Of a DNA stretch of 22,972 nucleotides, positions 1-7,141 are shown in pieces. Numbering within the stretch: position 1 is the stretch's first letter; each line of letters opens with the position of its first letter. Location of the stretch: NCBI GenBank assembly GCA_050288085.1, contig JBNKDD010000059.1:1-22972 (forward strand), given 5' to 3'. The position numbers and the translations under genes are program-made. This stretch comes from JBNKDD01 sp050288085. GTDB lineage: Bacteria; Chloroflexota; Anaerolineae; Aggregatilineales; UBA3940. Below the pieces are notes generated by a model. It had not been told where the DNA came from, did not search any database, and worked only from the letters and a program-made list of their open reading frames with translations.

Positions 1-976
1 CGGGGTTATCGGTCATCATGTTGTGGCCTGCGTCGGGGATGGTGACCAGTTCAACATCGGTGAACAGCGGGATGTGATAACGTTGTTGGTGTTCGGTTCC
101 AAGCCAGGTGTCGCACTCTCCGGTCAGGATCAGGACTTTGCCGGTGTAGCGATCCAGGTGTTCATTGAGGAGCGCCATATCGTACGAGCCATCTTCACGG
201 GTGGCTGATCCCAGGATAGCCTGACTGGCATCAACGCTGAAGCGCCAGTAATCCGGGGCTTCCTCAACGCCGGGGCACAGATACGGATTGCCGGGGGCGG
301 TCTCCCACAGGTTGGTCATCAGGGCGGCTAAATAGTCGGCGCGGGCACGGTCGTCGATGGGTTCTACGTAGAACTGCTCGAAGTAACGCGGGGCCAGCCG
401 CAGCATAAAGCCCGTGTTGATCACCGATTGCTGGTTGGTCATGAATGCAGCGATTGACTCGTCGGTCAGGCCGCCCGGTTCACCCATCACGACTGCGCTG
501 ACCTTCTCCGGGTGCTGGCTGATATAACCGGCGGCAAGCATCGCGCCCCATGAATGCCCGATCAGGTAAACCGGGTCGCCGCCGCCATAGTGATCAACCA
601 GCAAATCCAGGTCGTCAATCGATGATTGGGCGGTCAGTTCGGCGGGATCAACGCGGGGGGATAGGCCGGTTCCGCGCTGATCGTAGAAGACGACATGATA
701 GTCATCGGCCAGTTCTTGAAGAGGCAGCAGATAACGGAAATCGGCTCCGGGGCCGCCGTGCATGACGAGCACGGTCTGGGTTTCCGGGTCGCCGAATTCT
801 TCGACATGAAACGTCACACCATCAAGGGTAATCTGCGGGATGCTCGGATCATCGGCTGCGGTCAGCGGGACGGAATAATCACCAGCCGCTGCCAGGTAAA
901 GGCCGCCCGTTGCCAGGATCAGCAAGACGACTATTGAACCAAGCACGATGCCAGCTATCTTGAGGATTTTCTTCAA
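1..976 (-). CDS. Membrane-anchored alpha/beta hydrolase, proline iminopeptidase-like (partial, TTG start)
   Basis: This gene runs off the left edge; about 325 residues are visible. Residues 5-30 form a hydrophobic N-terminal anchor, so the enzyme probably faces the outside of the membrane. The alpha/beta hydrolase core follows: the oxyanion motif HGGPG near residue 73, YDQRGTG near 98, the nucleophile elbow GHSWG with Ser142, an acid region TGECD, and the catalytic His in DAGHNM close to the edge. HGGPG plus GHSWG is typical of the proline iminopeptidase (S33) branch, but the substrate cannot be told. I chose TTG at 976 because the only nearby ATG (981) reads ATG-AGT-TGA, while AAAGGAG at 983-989 is well spaced from the TTG. 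A good promoter lies at 1022-1050, just after the flavoprotein gene. Confidence 0.85.
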   Translation of the reverse strand, partial: MKKILKIAGIVLGSIVVLLILATGGLYLAAAGDYSVPLTAADDPSIPQITLDGVTFHVEEFGDPETQTVLVMHGGPGADFRYLLPLQELADDYHVVFYDQRGTGLSPRVDPAELTAQSSIDDLDLLVDHYGGGDPVYLIGHSWGAMLAAGYISQHPEKVSAVVMGEPGGLTDESIAAFMTNQQSVINTGFMLRLAPRYFEQFYVEPIDDRARADYLAALMTNLWETAPGNPYLCPGVEEAPDYWRFSVDASQAILGSATREDGSYDMALLNEHLDRYTGKVLILTGECDTWLGTEHQQRYHIPLFTDVELVTIPDAGHNMMTDNP

Positions 977-982
977 CTCATA

Positions 983-989
983 CTCCTTT
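983..989 (-). promoter_or_regulatory. Ribosome binding site that decides the TTG start of the hydrolase
   Basis: On the minus strand the sequence reads AAAGGAG, then TATGAG, then TTG. The 6-nt spacing is right for the TTG at 976. The overlapping ATG at 981 stops after two codons and is too close to the site. Confidence 0.7.
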
Positions 990-1021
990 GGGCTGCAATG
1001 TCATTTTTGGTTTCACGGTGG

Positions 1022-1050
1022 ATGTTATCTTGCTGCAAGGGGCATGTCAA
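1022..1050 (-). promoter_or_regulatory. Sigma-70-like promoter for the alpha/beta hydrolase
   Basis: Read on the minus strand, a perfect -35 TTGACA (1045-1050) is followed by a 17-bp spacer and TAACAT (1022-1027, four of six matches). This would give a leader of roughly 40 nt before the TTG start. The -35 box abuts the stop codon of the flavoprotein gene, so the hydrolase can be expressed separately from it. Confidence 0.55.
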
Positions 1051-2292
1051 TCAGCGATGCCCATTTTTGAACAGCCCCCGCATCTGATTGAATACCCAGG
1101 TAGGCGAGAGGGGGATCAAAAATTGCAGGATGAACCAGGGATGAAGCATCTGCTGGGGGTGCTCAAATCCCTGCACCGCATTGACGATCCGATCCCGCAC
1201 GAAGCGATGCTGCCGGGTTTGCCAGAGCGCGTAATCCATCAGGGCGCGATTCATCAGGATACGCTGACACCATCGCAGCCCGTTGAATAATGAGGCGTAA
1301 CGTGTTTCCAACTGCTGCTGGTAATGTCGCTGCTTTTCGTGGATGGTCTCTGCTGCCAGCAGGCCGGACTCCATCGCCAGGTCGATCCCCTCGCCGGTGA
1401 CCGGATTAACCAGCCCGGTTGATTCGCCCACGATCAGCCAGTTTTCCCCCTCAACACGCTCCGAGGGAAAATCGACTCGGATCGGATAACCTTTGATCGG
1501 GCCGTTGGGTTGGATCGTTTTGATCAGGCCGCGCTTCTGGAGCTGTGTAACAAATGTATCGAGCAGCGTTTTGGTGGACAGTTCAGGCCGGTGTCCATTT
1601 GAGAATACCCCCACACCGATGTTGGCCGTGTCCGGCCCGGTTGGGAAGACCCACCCGTAACCGGGCACCAGGTTCCGCTCGAAGTAGAAACTGTAATCGG
1701 TCTGGCCGGGATGAACTCTGGCGTAATAGGTGCGGGCGGCGCGGATTACGATTGGTGGGCGGGTGAGAAAGCCCTGCCGCTTGAGGAAGCCAATGTTCGC
1801 TCCCACCGCAATGATCACCTGCCGGGGTTCAAAAGTGACCGGTCCATCAGGACTCTCAGCCTGAACCGAGGTGATCCGGCTACCGGTGCGTTCAACCTGG
1901 ATGACATGGGTGTTCCCCATAAATCCGACACCCCGGTCAATGGCGTGCTGATAGAGAACCTGATCCAGGATAAGACGCGGTAGGACAAGCGCGTAATGGC
2001 CCGGTCCCATTGAATCCTCGAATGCTACCCGGGTCGATATGCCGTATGGCCCCCGCATGCTGACATGATCGATCTTGAAGGCCCCCGCCGCCTCGACTTT
2101 ATCCAGTACGCCCATCTTGTCTAGAGTCTTGATCGCCATTGGTGTGAGGCCATCGCCGCAGGTTTTATCGCGGGGGAAATCTGCTGCATCAACCATCAAC
2201 ACATCATGGCCTGCCTGAGCTAATCCCCAGGCAGCAGCCGCCCCGCTCGGCCCGGCCCCGATGATGAGGATTTCCGGCTGCAAAATAGTCAT
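1051..2292 (-). CDS. Geranylgeranyl reductase family FAD-dependent oxidoreductase
   Basis: A 413-residue flavoprotein of the geranylgeranyl reductase/electron-transfer flavoprotein dehydrogenase type (COG0644-like). The N-terminus carries the dinucleotide-binding GAGPSG (12-17), followed by RDKTCGDGL (41-49), the family's substrate-side signature. GYGWVFP lies near 211-217. The second FAD motif near 288-310 reads VGESTGLVNPVTGEGI, where GES stands in for the usual GDA. Members reduce isoprenoid double bonds in membrane lipids, quinones or chlorophyll side chains; the substrate here cannot be read from sequence. The start at 2292 has AAGG four bases upstream. It is divergent from the secreted-protein gene at 2415, and its likely promoter overlaps regulator-type direct repeats. 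Confidence 0.85.
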   Translation of the reverse strand: MTILQPEILIIGAGPSGAAAAWGLAQAGHDVLMVDAADFPRDKTCGDGLTPMAIKTLDKMGVLDKVEAAGAFKIDHVSMRGPYGISTRVAFEDSMGPGHYALVLPRLILDQVLYQHAIDRGVGFMGNTHVIQVERTGSRITSVQAESPDGPVTFEPRQVIIAVGANIGFLKRQGFLTRPPIVIRAARTYYARVHPGQTDYSFYFERNLVPGYGWVFPTGPDTANIGVGVFSNGHRPELSTKTLLDTFVTQLQKRGLIKTIQPNGPIKGYPIRVDFPSERVEGENWLIVGESTGLVNPVTGEGIDLAMESGLLAAETIHEKQRHYQQQLETRYASLFNGLRWCQRILMNRALMDYALWQTRQHRFVRDRIVNAVQGFEHPQQMLHPWFILQFLIPLSPTWVFNQMRGLFKNGHR

Positions 2293-2329
2293 ACTACCTT
2301 GATGTGATAAAGAGTAGGGTCATGCCTTA

Positions 2330-2358
2330 ACTTTACAAAAACTTCACATTTGCTTCAA
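2330..2358 (-). promoter_or_regulatory. Possible promoter for the flavoprotein gene
   Basis: On the minus strand TTGAAG (2353-2358) and TAAAGT (2330-2335) are 17 bp apart. Each matches the sigma-70 consensus at four of six positions. It lies entirely inside the 11-bp direct-repeat tract, so a protein bound there would affect both divergent genes. Confidence 0.35.
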
Positions 2359-2368
2359 CAAATTGACA
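2331..2368 (+). promoter_or_regulatory. Three 11-bp direct repeats plus -35 box: likely OmpR/PhoP-type regulator site
   Basis: Three head-to-tail units, CTTTACAAAAA (2331-2341), CTTCACATTTG (2342-2352) and CTTCAACAAAT (2353-2363), are followed by TTGACA (2363-2368). The 11-bp period and the TTNACA-like core are what OmpR/PhoB/PhoP-family dimers bind. An OmpR-family regulator is encoded 700 bp downstream. TAGAGC (17-bp spacer) or TATGTT at 2380-2385 (closer spacing, activator-dependent type) could be the -10. Assignment of this regulator to this site is inference. Confidence 0.5.
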
Positions 2369-2414
2369 TGAGAAAAGTTTATGTTTAGAGCATACCAATT
2401 ACATGGAGTGAAAA

Positions 2415-2963
2415 ATGCGAAAACTGATTACGATTACAGGAATTACGCTGGCGGCGATTGCCGTACTGGTTGGTGGATTTTTCGGTGCTAATGTTGTTTT
2501 TGCACAGGATGCAGACCCAACACCCGGTTATCCCGGCGGGCCAATGGGTGGCGGCGGATACGGTTGGATGGCCGCTTATCATGATGTGATGCACGAAGCA
2601 ATGGCTGAAGCGCTGGGCCTGACCGTCGAAGAGCTGGACGCGCAGCTTGCCGAGGGTAAAACCATGTGGCAGATTGCCGAAGAACTGGGAATCGACCCTG
2701 CTGAGGTCTGGGCCGCTATGGATGCCGCTCGTGAAGAAGCTGTTGCCCAGGCGGTAGAAGATGGCATCATCACCCCCGAACAGGCCGAATGGATGTCCGG
2801 GCATATGGGTGGCCCCGGTGGTGGATGTGGCGGCGATTGCTGGGCAGATGGTGATTGCCCGTATGACGATTGTCCGTATGGTGGTGATTGCCCCTATGGT
2901 GGGACTTCACAGGGTAGCGGTCCGCATCACGGGCGCGGCCACATGGGGCGTGGGAACTGGTAG
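2415..2963 (+). CDS. Secreted Cys/His/Met-rich small protein, possible metal binder
   Basis: 182 residues. Residues 1-30 are a clear signal peptide with predicted cleavage after VFA. A Gly/Pro/Met-rich stretch leads to a charged helical region (about 64-125) with LGLTVEELDAQL, LGIDPAEVWAAM and a GIITPEQAEWM end. Such LGLT.EEL/GI.PAEV helices occur in many exported proteins of Gram-positive and Chloroflexota bacteria without a known function. The tail has five cysteines (138, 142, 148, 153, 159) in repeated DCPY units, then a His/Gly end (HHGRGHMGRG). GGAGTG precedes the ATG. A terminator follows and then the two-component genes, suggesting it is a target or partner of that system. Metal binding is inferred from composition only. 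Confidence 0.75.
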   Translation: MRKLITITGITLAAIAVLVGGFFGANVVFAQDADPTPGYPGGPMGGGGYGWMAAYHDVMHEAMAEALGLTVEELDAQLAEGKTMWQIAEELGIDPAEVWAAMDAAREEAVAQAVEDGIITPEQAEWMSGHMGGPGGGCGGDCWADGDCPYDDCPYGGDCPYGGTSQGSGPHHGRGHMGRGNW

Positions 2964-2987
2964 AATCTCCTGTTTGACAGCGGATAT

Positions 2988-3018
2988 GATCCTGCTCCTA
3001 TGGGGCAGGGTCTTTTTT
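2988..3018 (+). terminator. Rho-independent terminator after the secreted-protein gene
   Basis: An 11-bp stem (2988-2998 with 3002-3012, two G-T pairs) closes a three-base TAT loop and is followed by six T residues (3013-3018). It lies 24 bp past the stop codon and separates the secreted-protein gene from the regulator gene. Confidence 0.75.
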
Positions 3019-3022
3019 GTGG

Positions 3023-3051
3023 TTGATCGAACGGTTGGTTATCAACATAAT
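3023..3051 (+). promoter_or_regulatory. Probable promoter of the regulator/kinase operon
   Basis: TTGATC (3023-3028), a 17-bp spacer and CATAAT (3046-3051, five of six matches) lie directly after the terminator. The leader to the ATG at 3089 would be about 30 nt. It lets the regulator and kinase be made independently of the secreted protein. Confidence 0.5.
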
Positions 3052-3088
3052 AAAATTACACGGAATTATTGATGACGGGAACCGGTAT

Positions 3089-3781
3089 ATGACAGGCATC
3101 CTGGTTGTGGATGACGAAGCCAATTTACGGAATCTCCTTAAAGCCTATCTTGAGGCGGAGGGCTACACCGTTTACCTGGCTGAAGATGGCGCTGAGGGGT
3201 TGGCTGCTTATCACCAATATGCACCCGACCTCGTTATCCTTGATATTATGCTGCCGGGTATGGATGGGATTGAAGTGCTCCAACAGCTCCGGCGGGAGTC
3301 TGATGTATATGTTCTGATGCTCACCTCCCGGTCAGAGGAGATGGATCGAATTGTCGGCCTGACGGTCGGGGCGGACGACTACGTGACCAAACCGTTCAGC
3401 CCGCGTGAACTGGTAGCCCGTGTGAAGGCGATCCTTCGACGCCCACGGCAGTTGCCTCAGCCTGACGAAGACGTGTTGACCTTTGCCCATATCCGGATCG
3501 ACACACAGCGTTATCAGGTCTGGTACGAGGACGAGCTTATAGAATTGACGGCGCTGGAATTTAAGCTGTTGAACACCCTGGCCCAGCATGCCGGGTTAGT
3601 CCTGAGCCGGGAACAGCTTCTTGAGCGGGTATGGGGCTACGATTTCTTTGGCGAGGAACGTGTTGTAGATGTTCATGTCGGGCATATTCGACAGAAGATC
3701 GAACCTGATCCGTCGAACCCCCGGTTTATCCAGACTGTTCGCGGGGTTGGTTATAAATTTGAGGATGACGATTCACGATGA
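3089..3781 (+). CDS. OmpR/PhoB-family response regulator
   Basis: A 230-residue DNA-binding response regulator. The receiver domain (1-118) has the acidic pair D8/D9, phosphoacceptor D52 in LVILDIMLPGMDG, T79 and K101 in the TKPFS loop. The C-terminal winged helix (about 128-226) has LTALEFKLLNTLA, SREQLLERVWG, the recognition-helix region VVDVHVGHIRQKIE and the wing TVRGVGYKF. The open frame extends further upstream, but the ATG at 3089 gives the usual family N-terminus and has GGGA upstream. The stop overlaps the kinase start as ATGA (3778-3781), so the two are translationally coupled. A fitting direct-repeat site lies at 2331-2363. Confidence 0.93.
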   Translation: MTGILVVDDEANLRNLLKAYLEAEGYTVYLAEDGAEGLAAYHQYAPDLVILDIMLPGMDGIEVLQQLRRESDVYVLMLTSRSEEMDRIVGLTVGADDYVTKPFSPRELVARVKAILRRPRQLPQPDEDVLTFAHIRIDTQRYQVWYEDELIELTALEFKLLNTLAQHAGLVLSREQLLERVWGYDFFGEERVVDVHVGHIRQKIEPDPSNPRFIQTVRGVGYKFEDDDSR

Positions 3782-4887
3782 ACCTGGGACGTAAGCTTTT
3801 CCTATCTTACCTGATCGTTATAGCGGTCAGCCTGGTGGTGCTGGCGATCTCGACCGCTTTTGTTGCCCCGGTGAGCTTTTCCCATCATATAGAAATGATG
3901 ATGGGCCGCCCAATGTCAGGCCGGATGATGGGCGGCATGGTATCGCTGCTCGATGACATTCAGGAGAGTTTCCGGCAGGCGCTCACAAATGCCCTGATCC
4001 TGGCGGGCGGTGCGGCGATCATTGCTGCCATTTTAACCAGTTGGTTCATCAGTCGGCGGATTACCCGCCCGGTTCATGAGATGGTGAAGGCCAGCCAGCG
4101 GATCGCATCGGGGCGCTATGATGAACGACTCATCTTTTACGGGGGGAAAGACGAGCTTGGCGATCTCACCCGGCATTTTAACCAGATGGCGGCATCGCTG
4201 GCCGAATCTGAGAAGATGCGGCAGCAGCTTATCGCTGATGTGAGCCATGAATTGAAGACACCCCTGGCAAGCATCAAGGGTTATATGGAAGGGCTGCAAG
4301 ACGGCGTGATCGAACCGTCCTTCGAAACCTTCGAGCTGGTGCATCACGAAGCCAACCGTCTCCAACGATTGGCACATGATTTGCAGGAACTATCGCAGGC
4401 CGAAGCCTCACAGCTTCAGATCGATGCTGTACCCTGTGACGCCGGTTCGATTGTCAAGTCGGCGGTTGATTGGCTCCGCCCGCAGTTCGCGACCAAAGAG
4501 GTGCGGCTGACACTGAATCTGCCCGATCACCCGATTCAAGCCCTGGCTGACTTCGACCGTGTCCGGCAGGTTATGCTAAATATTCTCGGCAACGCTTTGC
4601 AGTATACACCACCCGGTGGCGAGGTGACGGTCGGGTTATCCAACCAGGATCGGGTGGCCCAATTCATCGTCAGGGATACCGGTATCGGGCTAGCGCCTGA
4701 TGACCTGGCCCATATATTTGACCGCTTTTACCGGGTGGATAAATCCCGGTCACGAGCGGGTGGTGGCAGCGGGATCGGCCTGACGATCAGCCGCCATATT
4801 GTCGTGCTGCATGGTGGTACTATCGCAGCAGCAAGTGATGGATTGGGGCAGGGGAGTACTTTTAGCTTTACCCTTCCCCTGGTGTGA
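3778..4887 (+). CDS. Membrane sensor histidine kinase with Met/His-rich sensor loop
   Basis: 369 residues, partner of the regulator it overlaps. TM1 is about 8-30, an extracytoplasmic loop 31-70, TM2 about 72-91, HAMP about 92-145. The H-box ADVSHELKTPLASIKGY gives phospho-accepting His157. The ATPase has the N-box NILGNALQYT (near 268-277), G1 DTGIGL (300-305), the F-box FDRFYRVD and G2 GGGSGIGL (328-335), so all catalytic boxes are intact. The loop at 35-54 contains two His and seven Met (HHIEMMMGRPM and a second MSGRMMGGM run), unusual for a 40-residue sensor and reminiscent of Cu(I)/Ag(I) methionine sites. It overlaps the convergent ferredoxin gene by 20 bp. Confidence 0.93.
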   Translation: MNLGRKLFLSYLIVIAVSLVVLAISTAFVAPVSFSHHIEMMMGRPMSGRMMGGMVSLLDDIQESFRQALTNALILAGGAAIIAAILTSWFISRRITRPVHEMVKASQRIASGRYDERLIFYGGKDELGDLTRHFNQMAASLAESEKMRQQLIADVSHELKTPLASIKGYMEGLQDGVIEPSFETFELVHHEANRLQRLAHDLQELSQAEASQLQIDAVPCDAGSIVKSAVDWLRPQFATKEVRLTLNLPDHPIQALADFDRVRQVMLNILGNALQYTPPGGEVTVGLSNQDRVAQFIVRDTGIGLAPDDLAHIFDRFYRVDKSRSRAGGGSGIGLTISRHIVVLHGGTIAAASDGLGQGSTFSFTLPLV

Positions 4888-5782
4888 TGCTGTGCCGGAG
4901 CAGTTCATAAGACTTGATTGCTGCCTGCTTGTCCAATCCGCAGCTTGCCAGGGTGGTTCCGGTCTGCTCGACGTTGATGTCAAGCGCATGTATTTGCCCA
5001 TCGGCATTTGAGATGAACTCCACGCGGCCCGATTCTCCGGTGCCGGCCTGATTCAACCGGTAAGCATCCAGGCCCAGATCGCCGGTTTCTGCCCGGAGCA
5101 GGTATTCCCCCGCCTGCTGGATCGGTGAATAGCTGGATCGGCCCCGGTATTTTTCCAGGTAGAGTTGACCGGCACGCGTTTTCTCCACGATTATGGCGGC
5201 TTCTTCTTGCTCAATCCGCCCGTAGTAAATCCCATGCGGCAGCGTGATCATGATTGGTGCGAAGCGATGCATCCCGACGTGTGAGGCTTGCCAGACAGCC
5301 TGCTCCCCAATTGAACAGAGATATTGGTAAATCGGGGTGCCGTACTTCGCGCAGCATTGATCGCGTTTGCCGTTGGTACAGACCAGGAAAAGCGGGTCGT
5401 TGTCCAGATATTGGTTATAGGCCGGGTCGCCGGATGCGATGGATTGAATATCCATCTTCAACAAATCGTCGTATGAATCGAGTTGAAAGGCGTGCAGGCG
5501 CGGCGGCTGTGCGGATGAATCGGCCAGGTAAAAATGGATGGCATCGCCGGTCTGCTGCCGATCTTTCCTGATGAGTTGAAGCCGCGTGTTGGGGATCGAG
5601 TCCTGTGCCGCCGACAGGTGATCTTTCACCGCCTGATCCAGGCTGCTCTCCTCGAAGGCTTTATGTCCCCAGGCTCCACTGTATTCCAGGAGCAGCCACA
5701 CATCCGCCCGGAGCGCTGTCCCGATCATCGGCTCATCCAGCGCACGCGAGAGATCAGAGCAAAAGGAAGTCTGTGTTTCCAT
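4868..5782 (-). CDS. Apd1-like thioredoxin-fold ferredoxin (sucrase/ferredoxin-like family)
   Basis: 304 residues from the ATG at 5782, which has GGAGG upstream; the open frame extends to 5890 but lacks family-like sequence there. It matches the sucraseferredoxin-like family, whose yeast member Apd1 holds a [2Fe-2S] cluster with two Cys and two His. The visible ligands are C135 and C143/C144 in CTNGKRDQCC, and H168 and H172 in HVGMHRFAP. The family motif is HxGGH; here the second Gly is Met. The N-terminal half (LLLEYSGAWG, near 31-39) is the first thioredoxin-like lobe. It is the last gene of a four-gene minus-strand run, 43 bp after the aldolase. A redox role in the cytoplasm is likely; the partner is unknown. 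Confidence 0.85.
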   Translation of the reverse strand: METQTSFCSDLSRALDEPMIGTALRADVWLLLEYSGAWGHKAFEESSLDQAVKDHLSAAQDSIPNTRLQLIRKDRQQTGDAIHFYLADSSAQPPRLHAFQLDSYDDLLKMDIQSIASGDPAYNQYLDNDPLFLVCTNGKRDQCCAKYGTPIYQYLCSIGEQAVWQASHVGMHRFAPIMITLPHGIYYGRIEQEEAAIIVEKTRAGQLYLEKYRGRSSYSPIQQAGEYLLRAETGDLGLDAYRLNQAGTGESGRVEFISNADGQIHALDINVEQTGTTLASCGLDKQAAIKSYELLRHSITPGEG

Positions 5783-5825
5783 CACCACTATCCTCCATAG
5801 AAGCGTGCTGCAAGTTTTTGATTGA

Positions 5826-7112
5826 TCACCCCGCGAGGAATTTAGCCTGAAGATCCTCCAAATCCGCATTGCTGATCGGAACCATGCCACCCAGCGGCAG
5901 GGTATCGATCAGCGATTTGGCGCTGAACTCGGCCACTTCCAGCCGGTCAAATGCCTGGAGAAGAGACTGTCCGGTTGTCAGGACACAATCATTCTGAACC
6001 AGCAAAACTGGCGACCGGGGCGATAAGGCTGCGGCGACTTTTTCCGGCTCTTGATACAGTGCCGCAAAAGGAATCTCCGGCATTTCTACCAGCATAATGT
6101 AACATTCCGGGATGGACTTGGTATCAAAAATGCCGGATGAAACCGCATAGGCCACCACATGTGGTGATTGAGCTGTGATCACCGTATGGATGTCGGCATG
6201 CTGCTCGTAGATGGCTTGATGCAGTTTCACCGAGCGGCTGGGTAGTTTGCCCGCTTCGCGCTGCCCATCGCGGATCAATACAATGTCATCGATCTCTATG
6301 TCTCGCCGGTCGAGGCCGGTGGGTGTGATCAGGAAGCTGTGCTCATCCACGCGGGCAGAAGCGACACCTTCGGTGCTGATCATAAGGTAGCGGTCACAGG
6401 CCCGGTGCACAATCTCGACGATCTGTTGGCGGAGTTCTCGCTCCCGGCTGGATGGCTGCTTTGGGGCAAATTCCGGCAGCAGGTGTCCACGGCTGTCAAA
6501 CAAGTCAAGCTGTTCGTCGGTCAGGGCGTTGATCGTTCCCAGCCCCCTGGCCTGGATCAGCGTACGGGCGCAGAAATCCAGCGTTTCGAGCCGCTGGAAA
6601 GCTGTCAGTATATCCGGGCCGCCGGTCGCCACACCGTGATTCTCAAGGATGATGGCATCGTACCCCTGGGCGAAAGTCTCGGCGATGTTCTCGCCAAGCT
6701 GATCGGTACCCGGTGTGGCGTAAGGCGCATACCCGATCGGGCCGCATATCCGGTTGGCCTGCGGAATGATCCGGGTATCGGGGATTTCCCGCGCTGTGCT
6801 GAAGGAAATCAGCGCTGGGGGATGTGCATGGACGACCGCCCCTAAGTCGGGACGGCGGTTGTAAATGCCCTGGTGAAAGGGAAGTTCGATCGATGGTTTA
6901 TGGGGGCCTTCGATTGTGCCATCCGGGTGAACACGCATGATATCACCGGGGGTTAGATTGCCCTTATCAATACCGGAGGGTGTGATCCAGATACAGCCAT
7001 CCTCATCTTTGATCGACAGATTTCCGCCGGATAGGGTGGTCATCCCATTGTGGTAAATTCGGTTCATGGTTGCGACCAGTTGGTCACGTGGATGTAACAG
7101 GTGAAACTTCAT
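5826..7112 (-). CDS. Tandem class II aldolase/adducin-family protein with a degenerate second domain
   Basis: 428 residues made of two class II aldolase (fuculose-phosphate aldolase/adducin) domains. Domain 1 (about 5-215) keeps the active site: SGGNLS, catalytic Glu76 in SIELPFH, zinc ligands H95 and H97 in VVHAHPP, and H159 in ENHG. Domain 2 (about 225-405) has the same fold landmarks (ITPTGLDRRDI, LHQAIYEQ, LLQAFDRLE), but the Glu is K296, HAH is T313-A-Q315, and the last His is D375 in QNDC. Domain 2 therefore cannot bind zinc in the usual way. The family cleaves or dehydrates phosphorylated sugars; the substrate is not readable. ATG at 7112 has only a weak AAGG upstream. Confidence 0.85.
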   Translation of the reverse strand: MKFHLLHPRDQLVATMNRIYHNGMTTLSGGNLSIKDEDGCIWITPSGIDKGNLTPGDIMRVHPDGTIEGPHKPSIELPFHQGIYNRRPDLGAVVHAHPPALISFSTAREIPDTRIIPQANRICGPIGYAPYATPGTDQLGENIAETFAQGYDAIILENHGVATGGPDILTAFQRLETLDFCARTLIQARGLGTINALTDEQLDLFDSRGHLLPEFAPKQPSSRERELRQQIVEIVHRACDRYLMISTEGVASARVDEHSFLITPTGLDRRDIEIDDIVLIRDGQREAGKLPSRSVKLHQAIYEQHADIHTVITAQSPHVVAYAVSSGIFDTKSIPECYIMLVEMPEIPFAALYQEPEKVAAALSPRSPVLLVQNDCVLTTGQSLLQAFDRLEVAEFSAKSLIDTLPLGGMVPISNADLEDLQAKFLAG

Positions 7113-7141
7113 AACGTTTGTATACCTTGGTGTCCTGTAGC

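Noticed and set aside
979..981. ATG as start codon of the alpha/beta hydrolase
   Set aside because: It reads ATG-AGT-TGA and stops at once; the TTG at 976 opens the hydrolase frame with proper ribosome-site spacing.
2385..2804. 139-residue open frame antisense to the secreted-protein gene
   Set aside because: It lies opposite a gene with a clear signal peptide and ribosome site, and shows no domain or compositional sense as a protein.
2826..2897. DCPY-coding repeat as a possible CRISPR or microsatellite element
   Set aside because: The units are in frame within a real gene, vary at synonymous sites and lack spacers, so they are protein repeats.
3017..3088. Longer N-terminus for the response regulator
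   Set aside because: The extension covers the promoter and is not receiver-like; the ATG at 3089 gives the normal family start.
5783..5890. N-terminal extension of the ferredoxin gene to the ATG at 5890
   Set aside because: It would overlap the aldolase end by 65 bp and adds Arg/Trp/Ser-rich sequence; the ATG at 5782 has GGAGG and begins family-like sequence.
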